DNA of 55,780 nt from Verrucomicrobiota bacterium (lineage in GTDB: Bacteria; Verrucomicrobiota; Kiritimatiellia; SS1-B-03-39; UBA6053): assembly GCA_020831635.1 (NCBI GenBank), contig JAFIGC010000020.1, positions 1 to 55,780 of the forward strand, written 5' to 3'. Both the position numbers and the translations under genes were made by a program. This document shows positions 26,654 through 35,385 of this stretch, piece by piece; within the stretch, counting starts at the first letter, position 1, and each line of letters opens with the position of its first letter. The notes under the pieces are model-generated. The model made no database searches and was not told the DNA's origin. It was given only the letters and a program-made list of their open reading frames with translations.

Positions 26654-29281
26654 ATGAATAAAACGAATTTCGAAATAGACCGAATAGATGAGCCATTGAG
26701 AGTTTTGATTCTTGATGACGAGGAGAATTTGCGCCGTTTGATGCGGATTTGTTTGCAGAAAAGCGGGTGTGAGGTGGATGCGGTGGTCAATGGGCGGGAA
26801 GGATTGCAGCGTTTGTTGCGCCAGCATTACGATGTGGTGGTGACGGATTATCGGATGGCTGAAATGGATGGGCTGACGTTTATTCAGGAGGCGTTAATCC
26901 TCTGGCCCTGGCTGGGGGTGGTGCTGATCAGTTGTTTTTTGGGGGAGAAAGAATTGGGTCGGGCGAAAGAATTGGGGGTGAGTCGAATCCTTGAGAAGCC
27001 GGTTTCGAACGAGGGTTTCGTACGAAACGTGCTGGAGGAGGGGGCGAGTAGCCGCAGGCGCAACGCCGACAATCGTTCCCAGACCCCCCAGTTGATCCAT
27101 CATCAGGTGAATATTCTCCGTCAGATTGCCGAATCGGCGTTGAAGGGGCGGAGTTTGCAACATGCCATGGAGCAATTGGCGATCGGGCTGCAGGGGATGG
27201 TTCATTGCGATCTTGTCGGGGTGTTGGGCTTGGAAGACAATGGAGGGTATTTGTTGGTGCAGGCGGAGGCGCCCCAGCGGCAGAATTCGGTGGCCCAGGT
27301 TCAGCACGAAATGGTGACACGCTACCAGGCCTTGACGGGTCGCCCCCTTTCACGGGAGCAACTCCAGACCCAAGTGAAGGGTGAGGTGACCTCCAACGAG
27401 GACATCTCTGAAATTCAACACATCACTTCGGTGCCGGTGATTGCGAATGATCGGGTGTTGGGGATGCTCACCCTCGCGTTCACCCATGCGGCGAAGGTTT
27501 CCGCGGTGGACACGCATTTTTTGTATCATGCCGCCAATCACTTTTCCACCGTGCTTCAAGCCGTGGGGGAAATTCGGAAATTGGCGATTCATGACCCGCT
27601 GACCGGTGCCTACAATCGGAGATATTTGGACGCGGAATTGGAACGGATTTGGCTGTTGGCCAGTCGGTATGAGCATATCGTTGCGGCGATCATCCTGGAT
27701 GTGGATGATTTCAAGTCCATCAATGACACGCACGGGCATTTGGCGGGGGACGGGATCCTCACGGAATTCGCCGGTGAGCTGCGCGCGATGACGCGGGCCT
27801 CGGATTTGCTGGTGCGATTGGGGGGGGATGAATTCGTGTTGATTCTTCCCCAAACCCAAGCGCATGAGCCGGAGGAACTCGCCCAGCGAATTCTCTCGCA
27901 TGTGCGCGAACATGTATTTTGCCAAGACAGTCAAAAAATTCAGATCACGACGACCATCGGGATCGCGTTGAGCCGCCCCGGCGGCAAAATATTCTCCCAC
28001 AAGGAGTTGTTGGACAATGCGGATCAGGCGCTATACTGGGCCAAACGGCGTGGGCGGAATCAGATTGCGTTGTGGTCGCCCGAGGGGGAATTCGCCGGCG
28101 CGTGGGGTGGAAAAGGAGGCGGCGAAGCGTTGACATCCGAGCGGTCCGAAGGTGCGTCGAGGCGGAAGCGGGTGTTGCTGTTAAATGAACAGCCTTGGAT
28201 CCGGTCGAATTTATTGCCCATTCTGGACGGGGAAGGATATCTGACCGAGGTGGCCGGGAGTGTCGGGGAGGCCCGGGAACTCTTGCGGGGCGGGCAGGGG
28301 ATGTTTCATCTGTTGTTGACGGAATTTTCTTTGAATGGGAAAGGAGGCGAGAATTTTCTGAAAGAGGCGAAGGAACTCGACCCCAGCTTGGTCCGGATGG
28401 TTGTCGGCGAACCCGTGACCGTGGAAAAGGCGGTGGCCTCGTTGCGGGAGGGTGCGTATGATATTGTGAGTTTGCCTTGTGAACCGTCCCAAGTGACCGC
28501 GCAATTGACGCGGGCAATGGAATACTGGCACCTGCTCAATGAGAATCGTGAGCATCAGTTGTATTTGGAGGCGATGGTCCGTGAAAAAAGCATGGAATTG
28601 ACCTTGAGCTTGGAAGAGGTCAAGGCTTCATATGAATTTGCCCTGGAAGCCATGGTGGGGATGCTGGATGCCCGGGAATACGAAACCTGTCGGCACAGTC
28701 AGCGGGTGATGGCCTTGACCAAAATATTGGCGGCGGAGATGGGGATTTCCGAGCCGGATTTATCGGAGATCGCCCGGGGGGCGCTTTTGCATGACATTGG
28801 AAAAATTGCCATTCCCGACAGCATTCTCTTGAAGCCGGGACCCCTTAGGGAAGACGAGTGGGAGGTCATGCGCACCCATCCGGAAGTGGGTTATAATTTA
28901 TTGAAATCGAACATGTATTTGAAGACGGCGGCGGAGATGGTGTATTGCCATCACGAATCCTACAATGGAAAAGGATATCCTCGCGGGCTGAAAGCGGAAC
29001 AAATTCCCTTGAGTGCCCGGATTTTCAGCGTGATTGACAGTTACGACGCGATGCGCTCGCCCCGCGTGTACAAAGCCTCCATTTCCAAGGAGGCGGCTTT
29101 GCGGGAAATCCTTGCCCAGTCCGGGCTACAGTTTGACCCCGTGGTGACGGAAGCATTTTTACAGGTCGTGGATCGGCTTGAGGTGGAGGGGCAATGGCCC
29201 GGAGAGGAATCCCGTATCTTCGCACCCGAAGAACTCCTCGTTCTTCCCATGTCACAGATCCGGAATCCTTTGGCCATATGA
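26654..29281 (+). CDS. c-di-GMP regulator 2: REC-(GAF)-GGDEF-degenerate REC-HD-GYP
   Basis: An 875-residue paralogue of the protein at 20017, alignable over its whole length and highly similar in most domains. The first receiver keeps VVVTDYRM with its Asp. The cyclase domain keeps GGDEF near residue 390 and RASD five residues before it. The second receiver again has Glu in place of the phospho-Asp (LLLTEFS). The HD-GYP domain keeps LLHDIGK near 711 and HHESYNGKGYP near 770. The proteins diverge only in the N-terminal tail, the linker after GGDEF and the last 25 residues. A predicted dual cyclase/phosphodiesterase, probably arisen by tandem duplication. The ATG at 26654 has only a weak GGAAAA site. 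Its stop overlaps the PilZ gene (ATGA), with no kinase in between. Confidence 0.9.
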   Translation: MNKTNFEIDRIDEPLRVLILDDEENLRRLMRICLQKSGCEVDAVVNGREGLQRLLRQHYDVVVTDYRMAEMDGLTFIQEALILWPWLGVVLISCFLGEKELGRAKELGVSRILEKPVSNEGFVRNVLEEGASSRRRNADNRSQTPQLIHHQVNILRQIAESALKGRSLQHAMEQLAIGLQGMVHCDLVGVLGLEDNGGYLLVQAEAPQRQNSVAQVQHEMVTRYQALTGRPLSREQLQTQVKGEVTSNEDISEIQHITSVPVIANDRVLGMLTLAFTHAAKVSAVDTHFLYHAANHFSTVLQAVGEIRKLAIHDPLTGAYNRRYLDAELERIWLLASRYEHIVAAIILDVDDFKSINDTHGHLAGDGILTEFAGELRAMTRASDLLVRLGGDEFVLILPQTQAHEPEELAQRILSHVREHVFCQDSQKIQITTTIGIALSRPGGKIFSHKELLDNADQALYWAKRRGRNQIALWSPEGEFAGAWGGKGGGEALTSERSEGASRRKRVLLLNEQPWIRSNLLPILDGEGYLTEVAGSVGEARELLRGGQGMFHLLLTEFSLNGKGGENFLKEAKELDPSLVRMVVGEPVTVEKAVASLREGAYDIVSLPCEPSQVTAQLTRAMEYWHLLNENREHQLYLEAMVREKSMELTLSLEEVKASYEFALEAMVGMLDAREYETCRHSQRVMALTKILAAEMGISEPDLSEIARGALLHDIGKIAIPDSILLKPGPLREDEWEVMRTHPEVGYNLLKSNMYLKTAAEMVYCHHESYNGKGYPRGLKAEQIPLSARIFSVIDSYDAMRSPRVYKASISKEAALREILAQSGLQFDPVVTEAFLQVVDRLEVEGQWPGEESRIFAPEELLVLPMSQIRNPLAI

Positions 29282-30933
29282 GTGCATATCCGACAAGTCC
29301 CCCGATCTCCGCCGGGATGCGCTCCGTGCGGCCCACGACGCTGACCAAGCTTGAATTGGATGAACTCCATCGTTCGGAACCTTGGGCCGCCGCCAGTTCA
29401 AAGGCCGAAAAAATCCTGGAAAATCGTTTCTCGCTGTACACCCGTTGCCACAAGGTCACCATACAGGAACTGAGCCTCATTCCATCTTCGGTCATCCGCT
29501 TGAGAAAAACCCTTTCCCTGCGGGGGTTGTTGGAGGATTTTATCAGGTTTCAAGAAGAGGAGGGCCAGGTGCCCGATGTGGTTGAAAAAGGAATGGATTC
29601 GAACGGGCCGCGGGATATAACCGGGAGTCCAACCATGATTCGGTCGGCCCGCAGGATACGGGGCGGGGTGGATCAGGAGGCTTCCTTGGTCATTGCCGTT
29701 TCCAATTACGTGCATCATTCCGGGGATCTTCGGTTTCTTTCCGAAAGCATTCACGGGAAAAATGTGTCCAAACATCTTTCCGACGCCATGGAGTATGTAT
29801 GGACGACCCACCAATCGGGAGCCAAAGGGCTCAAAGGACTTCTCCTGCCCGGGAGGGGTGGGGCGGAAGCCGGGGGCATTGCGGGGATTCGGGAAACCGC
29901 ATGGTTTTTATGTGCGATCCATGAAATGTTGGGCCTCCCCGTGGAACCCGGATTCCCGCAAGGGATTTGGCGCCAGCGGCAGGCTGAACTTGCCGCCATC
30001 CTCCACAAATCGCTTTTGGGTGAAGTGAAAGGGAATCCCCTTTCCCAAACGGTGGGGGCGGGGTGTTTGGAAACGAATGGCGGGATGGCGTTTGATCCGC
30101 TGGGGACGGCACTTGCCATCCGGGCGGGGGTACTGAACCCTGAAGAGACCGAACGGTCGCTTCGCGCAACCCTGGCTTTGTTGGAGGGGAATGGCGGGTC
30201 GGTCGGATGGAGCGCCCAGGTCGCCGCCATTTATGCAAAAGCGGGTTATCAGGTTCACGCCATGGAAATGCTTCGTACACTTGCGGCGTGCCCGTGGGAT
30301 GGTGAAGGGGGAGAGAATGCGCCCCTTGACGGCCCCTACTCCCCATATGCGCCCCCGCTCCATGTGATCGCCGCATGTTTTTTGCAGGGGATGAAAAATT
30401 TGCACCCGATGGTGATGGTTCGGCACGCGACGCCTCCCCCCCGGGAGGTTCCCCCGCCACTGCCATTGTCCCCGAAACCGTCACCTGTCCAGTCCCCGGG
30501 CCCGACTTCCGCCCCGGCACCGCCCGCGGCCACATTTGGCCATCCCAACCCCAGGAAATTCAGCTTCAAGAAAATTGAATTCCAAGAAAAGCGTGAAAAC
30601 AAGCGCGCGCCGATTCAACTTCCCGTTGATGTGGAAGTGAAGGGTTTTCGGCAACGTCTAAAGGCTTCCGGGTCGATTTGGCATCCGTCCAGTTGTGGGC
30701 TGAGGTTGATTCTGACCGAGTCGATTTCAGAGGGTGCCACGCTGGAAATGATCGCGCATTCCGAGGCGCTTGGGGATCCGAAACCTTGCCGATTGCGGGG
30801 ACGGGTCGCGTGGTCCCGGTCAAAAGTGGGGACCCGTCTTTATCATTGCGGGGTGGAATTGGATGCGAGAAGCAAGGATTTGAAAAAGTGGAATACCTTT
30901 GTTACAAATCACCTGCTGATGCAGGAAAAGTAG
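29278..30933 (+). CDS. PilZ protein with helical (six-hairpin-glycosidase-like) domain, copy 2
   Basis: Intact 551-residue paralogue of the amber-interrupted gene at 24269. Residues 40-350 contain repeated helix pairs and motifs that recall (alpha/alpha)6-barrel glycosidases: GQVPDVV, DQEASLVIAVSNYVHHSGDLRFL, DPLGTALAIRAGVL and SAQVAAIYAKAGY. No catalytic acid pair could be assigned. A proline-rich linker (about 385-425) leads to a PilZ domain (435-551) with RENKR near 438 and HPSSCG in place of DxSxxG. No signal peptide or membrane helix is seen, so it should be cytosolic. The start is the ATG that overlaps the regulator stop. I infer a c-di-GMP-responsive carbohydrate-binding or -processing protein tied to the exopolysaccharide locus; the missing Asp makes c-di-GMP binding uncertain. 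Confidence 0.7.
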   Translation: MSAYPTSPPISAGMRSVRPTTLTKLELDELHRSEPWAAASSKAEKILENRFSLYTRCHKVTIQELSLIPSSVIRLRKTLSLRGLLEDFIRFQEEEGQVPDVVEKGMDSNGPRDITGSPTMIRSARRIRGGVDQEASLVIAVSNYVHHSGDLRFLSESIHGKNVSKHLSDAMEYVWTTHQSGAKGLKGLLLPGRGGAEAGGIAGIRETAWFLCAIHEMLGLPVEPGFPQGIWRQRQAELAAILHKSLLGEVKGNPLSQTVGAGCLETNGGMAFDPLGTALAIRAGVLNPEETERSLRATLALLEGNGGSVGWSAQVAAIYAKAGYQVHAMEMLRTLAACPWDGEGGENAPLDGPYSPYAPPLHVIAACFLQGMKNLHPMVMVRHATPPPREVPPPLPLSPKPSPVQSPGPTSAPAPPAATFGHPNPRKFSFKKIEFQEKRENKRAPIQLPVDVEVKGFRQRLKASGSIWHPSSCGLRLILTESISEGATLEMIAHSEALGDPKPCRLRGRVAWSRSKVGTRLYHCGVELDARSKDLKKWNTFVTNHLLMQEK

Positions 30934-30940
30934 TGAGGGG

Positions 30941-31654
30941 CTATTGCCCGGAAACCGTCCGAAGAATGAGGGTGACGGCGGTTTGCCAGACGGTGAGGTA
31001 AGCGGCGGCGAGGTTTTGGGCGGTGAGGCGGAGCCAGGTTTCGAGGGAGATGGGGGCGAGCCAGGCGATGGCGGGCAAAAGGATGAGCAGATTTCCTGTG
31101 AAAATCACCGGGTAGGCGCAGAGGGGGCCGAAGGGTTGGATGTCGGATTGGCCCAGGGCGAGGGAGAGGATGGTGAAGCTGAGGTGGAAAGCCCAGGTCA
31201 TGCCCAGCAGAAAGGGCATCCACGGCATCCAGGGGGCGAGGTCCATCCAGAGTCCGGCGATGGCGGTGCCGAGAAGCAGGAGGAGGCTGTAGAAGGGGAG
31301 CATGTAGGGTGCGAGGGCGATGAAAAGGGTGGGGTTGGAGACGACCACGGACCCGCCGTGTTTGCCCACGCGCATGTTGGAAACCTTCTCGCCGGAAATC
31401 CAGGCGGCGAGGGCATGGCTGAATTCGTGGGCAAGCACGTAGCTCCGCACCGGGCGCGGCAGGACGAAAAACAGGACCAGCCACACCGCGACTCCGATCA
31501 AAAAGCGGGTGAGGGTGGCGCCGGCGGCTGGATCGGTCTGGGCTTCGACCAAGAGGTGGTAAAAGGTTTGCCCCAAACCCATGGCGGCGGGCAGAAGAAA
31601 CAGCCCCAAGAGACCGTACAAAAAATGACGGATGAACATGGGGGTTCCGGTCAT
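30941..31654 (-). CDS. Membrane metalloprotease-like protein with HEFSH motif (M50-like)
   Basis: This 237-residue integral membrane protein has about six hydrophobic segments. The second or third ends in YVLAHEFSHALAAW, giving a zinc-binding HExxH at residues 76-80 inside or next to a helix, as in site-2 (M50) proteases. A later APYMLPFYSLL or similar polar position in the membrane may supply the third ligand, but no NPDG motif is visible. The ATG at 31654 overlaps the stop of the kinase-like gene by four bases, so it belongs to that operon; an open frame further upstream is out-of-frame shadow of that gene. It is convergent with the PilZ gene, seven bases apart. Substrate unknown. Confidence 0.65.
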   Translation of the reverse strand: MTGTPMFIRHFLYGLLGLFLLPAAMGLGQTFYHLLVEAQTDPAAGATLTRFLIGVAVWLVLFFVLPRPVRSYVLAHEFSHALAAWISGEKVSNMRVGKHGGSVVVSNPTLFIALAPYMLPFYSLLLLLGTAIAGLWMDLAPWMPWMPFLLGMTWAFHLSFTILSLALGQSDIQPFGPLCAYPVIFTGNLLILLPAIAWLAPISLETWLRLTAQNLAAAYLTVWQTAVTLILRTVSGQ

Positions 31655-32886
31655 GGTTTTTGGGGCGCAAAGGGGCTCGTGACGCGATCGAGGCGCACCC
31701 GCGTTTTGTGTTCGATGTGCCGCAGTATCCAGGGATGGGTGGCGAGGGGATGGCGGCAACGGTATCCGGCCGCGAAGGCCAGGCGCTCTTCCCGGGTGAT
31801 GCGCTTGGGGATGGAGCTGTTGAGTTGGTAAAAATTGCGGATGACTTCGCGAAAGGGCGGGTGCGGGGAGGCGCGGATGTCCTCCAAGTCGATCCACCAC
31901 CAGCGATAACCGTTCCGCGACTCGCGGATCATGAGGTTCAGGGCTTTGATGTCTTTGTGGTACAGGCCATGGCGGTGGAGATCGAGGTGGATTTCGCGGA
32001 GTTCGTGGCGAAGGTTGACGCGTTCCGTTTTCGGCATGGCGGGCAGGCGATGTACGAGGTGGCGTTGCAGGGAGCGGGCGTCCGGGATCATGCGCATGAT
32101 CATCAGGCTTTCCCGGGGGCGGCCGCGGACCAGGCGCTCGGCGAAACCCAGGGGTTCGGGGCCGGGGAGTCCGGCTTCGTGGAGGATCATGCCGCCCGCC
32201 CATCCGCGCCGGGCCCGGCTGAACCCCAGCCATTGCCGCCAGGCCCGCGGGTTGGCTGGAAAATATTTGATGACCACGTCTTCGCCCATCAAGGTGTCGC
32301 GCCAGACTTCGGCGCGGGGGCTGAGGTTCAGGATCTGTGTGCGATTTTGGCGAAGGGTTTCGACGATGCGCAGCAAGGCTTCAGGCTCCATGGGGCTGTC
32401 CCCCCGCCAGGCGCCCGTGGCCGTTTGTCCATTGGTTTTGCCTTCCCGCAGCAATTCATGATAGCGGGCCTGATGGAAATGGGCCAACTCGGTCTCCGCC
32501 TGCCGGATCCAGGTGCGGGCGATGGGTTTGCGGATTTGGGCCCTGGGGTGGAGTTCGCGCAAGAAACGTAGGAAGAAGCGGAGGCGATGTTGGGGCTGCG
32601 GGGCGATGAAGGTCCATTCTTTCGCGAGAAACTGCAGGGAAAGGGCCACGGTTTTGCGGTCAGGCAATGAGGATTTTCCCGGGGCGGGCAGGGGCATGAG
32701 CACCAGATGTCCGCCCTGAATCAGGCTGCGGTCTTCGTTGATTTGGCTGAACCGGCCACCGGCCAGCAGGTAGCGCGCGCAGGCCCGCGCCGCCTCCCGG
32801 AGAAAGGTGGCGCGGAGGCTGGCGGGGAACGCGCCCACGCGCAAGGCGCTCAGGGGACATTCAGGAAGTGGAGGAAAACCTGTCAT
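31651..32886 (-). CDS. Kdo/WaaP-type lipopolysaccharide kinase-like protein
   Basis: A 411-residue protein with a protein-kinase-like fold in its C-terminal half. The catalytic loop reads LYHKDIKALNLMI (HxD...N as in eukaryote-like kinases) and the metal-binding motif WWWIDLEDI follows 20 residues later. A VVIKYFPANPRAWRQW stretch supplies the ATP-anchoring lysine. This matches the Kdo/WaaP/InaA group, which phosphorylates lipid A-core sugars. The N-terminal 150 residues are basic and unassigned. I used the ATG at 32886; an upstream 46-residue extension looks non-coding. It precedes the M50-like gene with an ATGA overlap. Assignment to LPS core is by family, the substrate is not shown. Confidence 0.7.
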   Translation of the reverse strand: MTGFPPLPECPLSALRVGAFPASLRATFLREAARACARYLLAGGRFSQINEDRSLIQGGHLVLMPLPAPGKSSLPDRKTVALSLQFLAKEWTFIAPQPQHRLRFFLRFLRELHPRAQIRKPIARTWIRQAETELAHFHQARYHELLREGKTNGQTATGAWRGDSPMEPEALLRIVETLRQNRTQILNLSPRAEVWRDTLMGEDVVIKYFPANPRAWRQWLGFSRARRGWAGGMILHEAGLPGPEPLGFAERLVRGRPRESLMIMRMIPDARSLQRHLVHRLPAMPKTERVNLRHELREIHLDLHRHGLYHKDIKALNLMIRESRNGYRWWWIDLEDIRASPHPPFREVIRNFYQLNSSIPKRITREERLAFAAGYRCRHPLATHPWILRHIEHKTRVRLDRVTSPFAPQKP

Positions 32887-32986
32887 GGTGCCCCTACAGC
32901 ATGTTTCCGCGCTTCTGACAAGACCCGTGTCATGTCCCGAAAGTCGCGGAAAAGCTTTTTCGATGATATTTCCCTGTCGGATTGCA

Positions 32987-33014
32987 TTGACAGATGGGAT
33001 TTTTTTTGTATTAC
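32987..33014 (+). promoter_or_regulatory. Promoter of rpsT
   Basis: TTGACA (32987-32992) and TATTAC (33009-33014) with a 16-base, T-rich spacer, 63 bases before the rpsT start. The consensus -35 fits a strongly expressed ribosomal protein gene. Confidence 0.6.
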
Positions 33015-33077
33015 CCTCCTGCATTCATGAATTTATGAATACGTAAATTTGTCTACAACCTCAACCTGGATTTTCAA

Positions 33078-33347
33078 ATGCCCAATATCAAAAGCGCGAA
33101 AAAGCGTTTGGTTCAAAACGAACGCTCCCGCAAAGTCAACTCCACCTACAAAACCCGCGTCCGCAGCACCCGCCGCAAGTTCCTGCTTGCCGTCGAGGAA
33201 AAAAACGTGGACCTGATGAAAAGCACGTATGCGGATTTCTGTTCCGCCTTGGATAAAGCCGCCAAGAAAAACGTGATCAAAAAGAACACCGCCATTCGCA
33301 GCAAGCACCGCGGCGCCGAAAAAATCCGCGCCGCGACGGAAAGTTAA
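33078..33347 (+). CDS. rpsT: 30S ribosomal protein S20
   Basis: S20 is a small basic protein that binds 16S rRNA early in 30S subunit assembly. The 89-residue length, the start MPNIKSAKKRLVQNERSR and the closing HR.AEKIRA are typical, and the composition is rich in Lys and Arg. It is monocistronic, behind a good promoter. Its TAA stop shares the four bases TTAA with the stop of the convergent LptF/G-type gene, so the two genes end head-on with no terminator between them. Confidence 0.97.
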   Translation: MPNIKSAKKRLVQNERSRKVNSTYKTRVRSTRRKFLLAVEEKNVDLMKSTYADFCSALDKAAKKNVIKKNTAIRSKHRGAEKIRAATES

Positions 33348-34459
33348 GGAATCCTTCGGATGAGGATAATCCCGCCGATCTGGGAGAGGATGACGGGTAT
33401 CCAGATGATGAAGTCCGGATAGAGCCATGGACGGGCGGTGAGGCTGTCGGCGGTGACGATGAAGGCATAGAACACCACCACCATGCTGAGCCCGATCGGA
33501 ATGCCGATGTTGGACTCCCTGCGGTGTGATTTCATGCCAAGGGGAATGCCGAGAATGGTGAAGCTCAAGCAGGCCATGCTCAGTCCGATGCGTTTGTGGG
33601 CTTCAATGATGGCCCGCATCCGCTGGGCTTCGCGCCTGCGCGGATCGAGGTTGGGGAAATAGGTGTCCACGTCACGAATGGCGGACATCAATTCCCTGGC
33701 CCGCATATCCTTCAGGTTGCGTCGGATTTCCTGATCGTCCTGCCCGTAATCGAGCACAAATTCGTATTCCTCCATGTCGATCACCCTGGCCAGGGTGAGG
33801 TCGGTGGGGTTGTCGGGGTCGGGGTATTGCACCTGCATGTTGTGCAAAATCACGTCCATGAGCTTCAGGTCGGTGTCGGTGTTGATTTCCCCGCTTTCGG
33901 CCCGAATGGTGCGGATGATTTCCCGGTGCTGGTTGAGTTCGGCGATTTCCACGTCGTAGATGCGGTTGCCCACTTTTCGGGTGACGTAGATTTCCATGCC
34001 GGGAAAGCGCACGAAACGTCCTTCGTCGAGCAGGTCCAGCGGATCCAATTCCCCGATGTCCCGCAGGGCGTTTTGGCGGGCGAAGCGGCTTTCGGGGGCG
34101 ATTTCGTAGTGGATGACCAGGCAGATCAGGGACAGGCCCAGGCAGGCGAAGACCACCGGGGAGATGATTTGCCAGGTGCCGAGTCCGCCGGAACGCATGG
34201 CCGTGAATTCCCCGTCCATGGAAATGCGCCCGAAAAGCAACAGGGTGGCGACCAGCGCACTGACGGGAATGCTCCAGGTGAGAATGTAGGGGATGTTGAG
34301 GGTGAAAATGCGCAAAAGGACCATGCCGGGGACCCCGCGGGCAATGAAATCCAGCCCCCGCATGATGGCGCCGAGATAGAGCATGAGCGTGGACACGGCC
34401 AGGGCCATGCCGAAGCTCATGAGAAAGTCTACGAGGACAAAACGGTGCAGGGTGCGCAT
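33344..34459 (-). CDS. LptF/LptG family permease (YjgP/YjgQ)
   Basis: A 371-residue inner-membrane subunit of the LptBFG ABC exporter, which extracts lipopolysaccharide for transport to the outer membrane. Three or so helices lie at each end (residues 10-130 and 285-370), with a periplasmic beta-jellyroll-like domain between (about 140-270), as in LptF/LptG. The start M.TLHRFVLVDFL and RISMDGEFTAMRSGGLG match the conserved coupling region. Which of the two paralogues it is cannot be decided, and no partner or LptB is nearby. It is the last gene of the run olsB-like, plsC-like, folD, and starts four bases after folD. Confidence 0.88.
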   Translation of the reverse strand: MRTLHRFVLVDFLMSFGMALAVSTLMLYLGAIMRGLDFIARGVPGMVLLRIFTLNIPYILTWSIPVSALVATLLLFGRISMDGEFTAMRSGGLGTWQIISPVVFACLGLSLICLVIHYEIAPESRFARQNALRDIGELDPLDLLDEGRFVRFPGMEIYVTRKVGNRIYDVEIAELNQHREIIRTIRAESGEINTDTDLKLMDVILHNMQVQYPDPDNPTDLTLARVIDMEEYEFVLDYGQDDQEIRRNLKDMRARELMSAIRDVDTYFPNLDPRRREAQRMRAIIEAHKRIGLSMACLSFTILGIPLGMKSHRRESNIGIPIGLSMVVVFYAFIVTADSLTARPWLYPDFIIWIPVILSQIGGIILIRRIP

Positions 34460-34463
34460 GGGT

Positions 34464-35351
34464 TCAGTTGTTCAGGCGCCGACGACGGGCGCATTCCACG
34501 GTGTTGTACAAGAGCATGGTGATGGTCATGGGCCCCACGCCGCCGGGGACGGGGGTGATGGCGGAGGCTTTTTCGAGCATGGCGTCGTAGTCGCAATCGC
34601 CCACGAGACGGTAACCGGATTTCCGGCTGGCGTCTTCCACGCGGTTGACGCCGACATCCACCACCACCGCGCCTTCGCGGATCATGTCGGCGGTGATGAC
34701 GTGGGGGCGTCCCACGGCCGCGATCACCACATCGGCCTGCCGGGTAAAGGCGGCGATGTCTGGGGTGCCGGTGTGGCAGACGGTGACGGTGGCGTTGCCC
34801 AATTCGCTTTTTTGGCTGAGGAGATTGGCCAGGGGACGGCCAACGATGTTGCTGCGGCCCACCACGACCACGTGTTTGCCGCGCAGTTCGATGCCGGAAC
34901 GTTTGAGAATATGGAGAATGCCGTGGGGGGTACAGGGCAGGTAGGCGGGTAGACCGAGCATCATGCGGCCCACGTTCACGGGATGAAAGCCGTCCACGTC
35001 TTTTTCGGGGAGGATGGTGTTGAGGACTTCTTCCTCGATGTCGCCGTCGGGGAGGGGCAGTTGCACGAGGATGCCGTCGATTTCATCGGCGGCGTTGAAG
35101 GCGGCGACGGCGGCGAGGATTTCCGCTTTGCCGGCGGTGGCGGGCAGTTTGACTTCCCGGCTGAGAATCCCCGCATCTTCGCAGGCTTTTTCCTTGGCGG
35201 TCACGTAACTGCGGCTGGCGGGGTCTTCTCCCACCAGCAGGACCCCCAAACCGGGGCGGACGCCCTGTTGCGTGAGGGTGGCGACGTCGTTTTTGATTTC
35301 CGCGCGCATTTCGGCGGCGATTTGTTTTCCGTCCAGTCGTTTTGCTGTCAT
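34464..35351 (-). CDS. folD: Bifunctional methylenetetrahydrofolate dehydrogenase/cyclohydrolase
   Basis: FolD interconverts 5,10-methylene-, methenyl- and 10-formyl-tetrahydrofolate with NADP. The 295-residue length is normal. The catalytic lysine sits in SYVTAKEKACEDAGI, the family motif DGILVQLPLP follows, then KDVDGFHPVNVG, PCTPHGI and the NADP-binding VVVGRSNIVGRP. The closing TPVPGGVGPMTI is diagnostic. The ATG at 35351 has AGGAAG 7 bases upstream. It lies between the plsC-like gene (34-base gap) and the LptF/G gene. Confidence 0.97.
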   Translation of the reverse strand: MTAKRLDGKQIAAEMRAEIKNDVATLTQQGVRPGLGVLLVGEDPASRSYVTAKEKACEDAGILSREVKLPATAGKAEILAAVAAFNAADEIDGILVQLPLPDGDIEEEVLNTILPEKDVDGFHPVNVGRMMLGLPAYLPCTPHGILHILKRSGIELRGKHVVVVGRSNIVGRPLANLLSQKSELGNATVTVCHTGTPDIAAFTRQADVVIAAVGRPHVITADMIREGAVVVDVGVNRVEDASRKSGYRLVGDCDYDAMLEKASAITPVPGGVGPMTITMLLYNTVECARRRRLNN

Positions 35352-35385
35352 GATGCTTCCTAAAGTAACGTGTGAGGGGGAGGGG

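Noticed and set aside
31654-32233. 193-residue N-terminal extension of the M50-like protein
   Set aside because: It is Pro/Arg/His-rich antiframe of the kinase gene; the ATGA overlap marks the true start.
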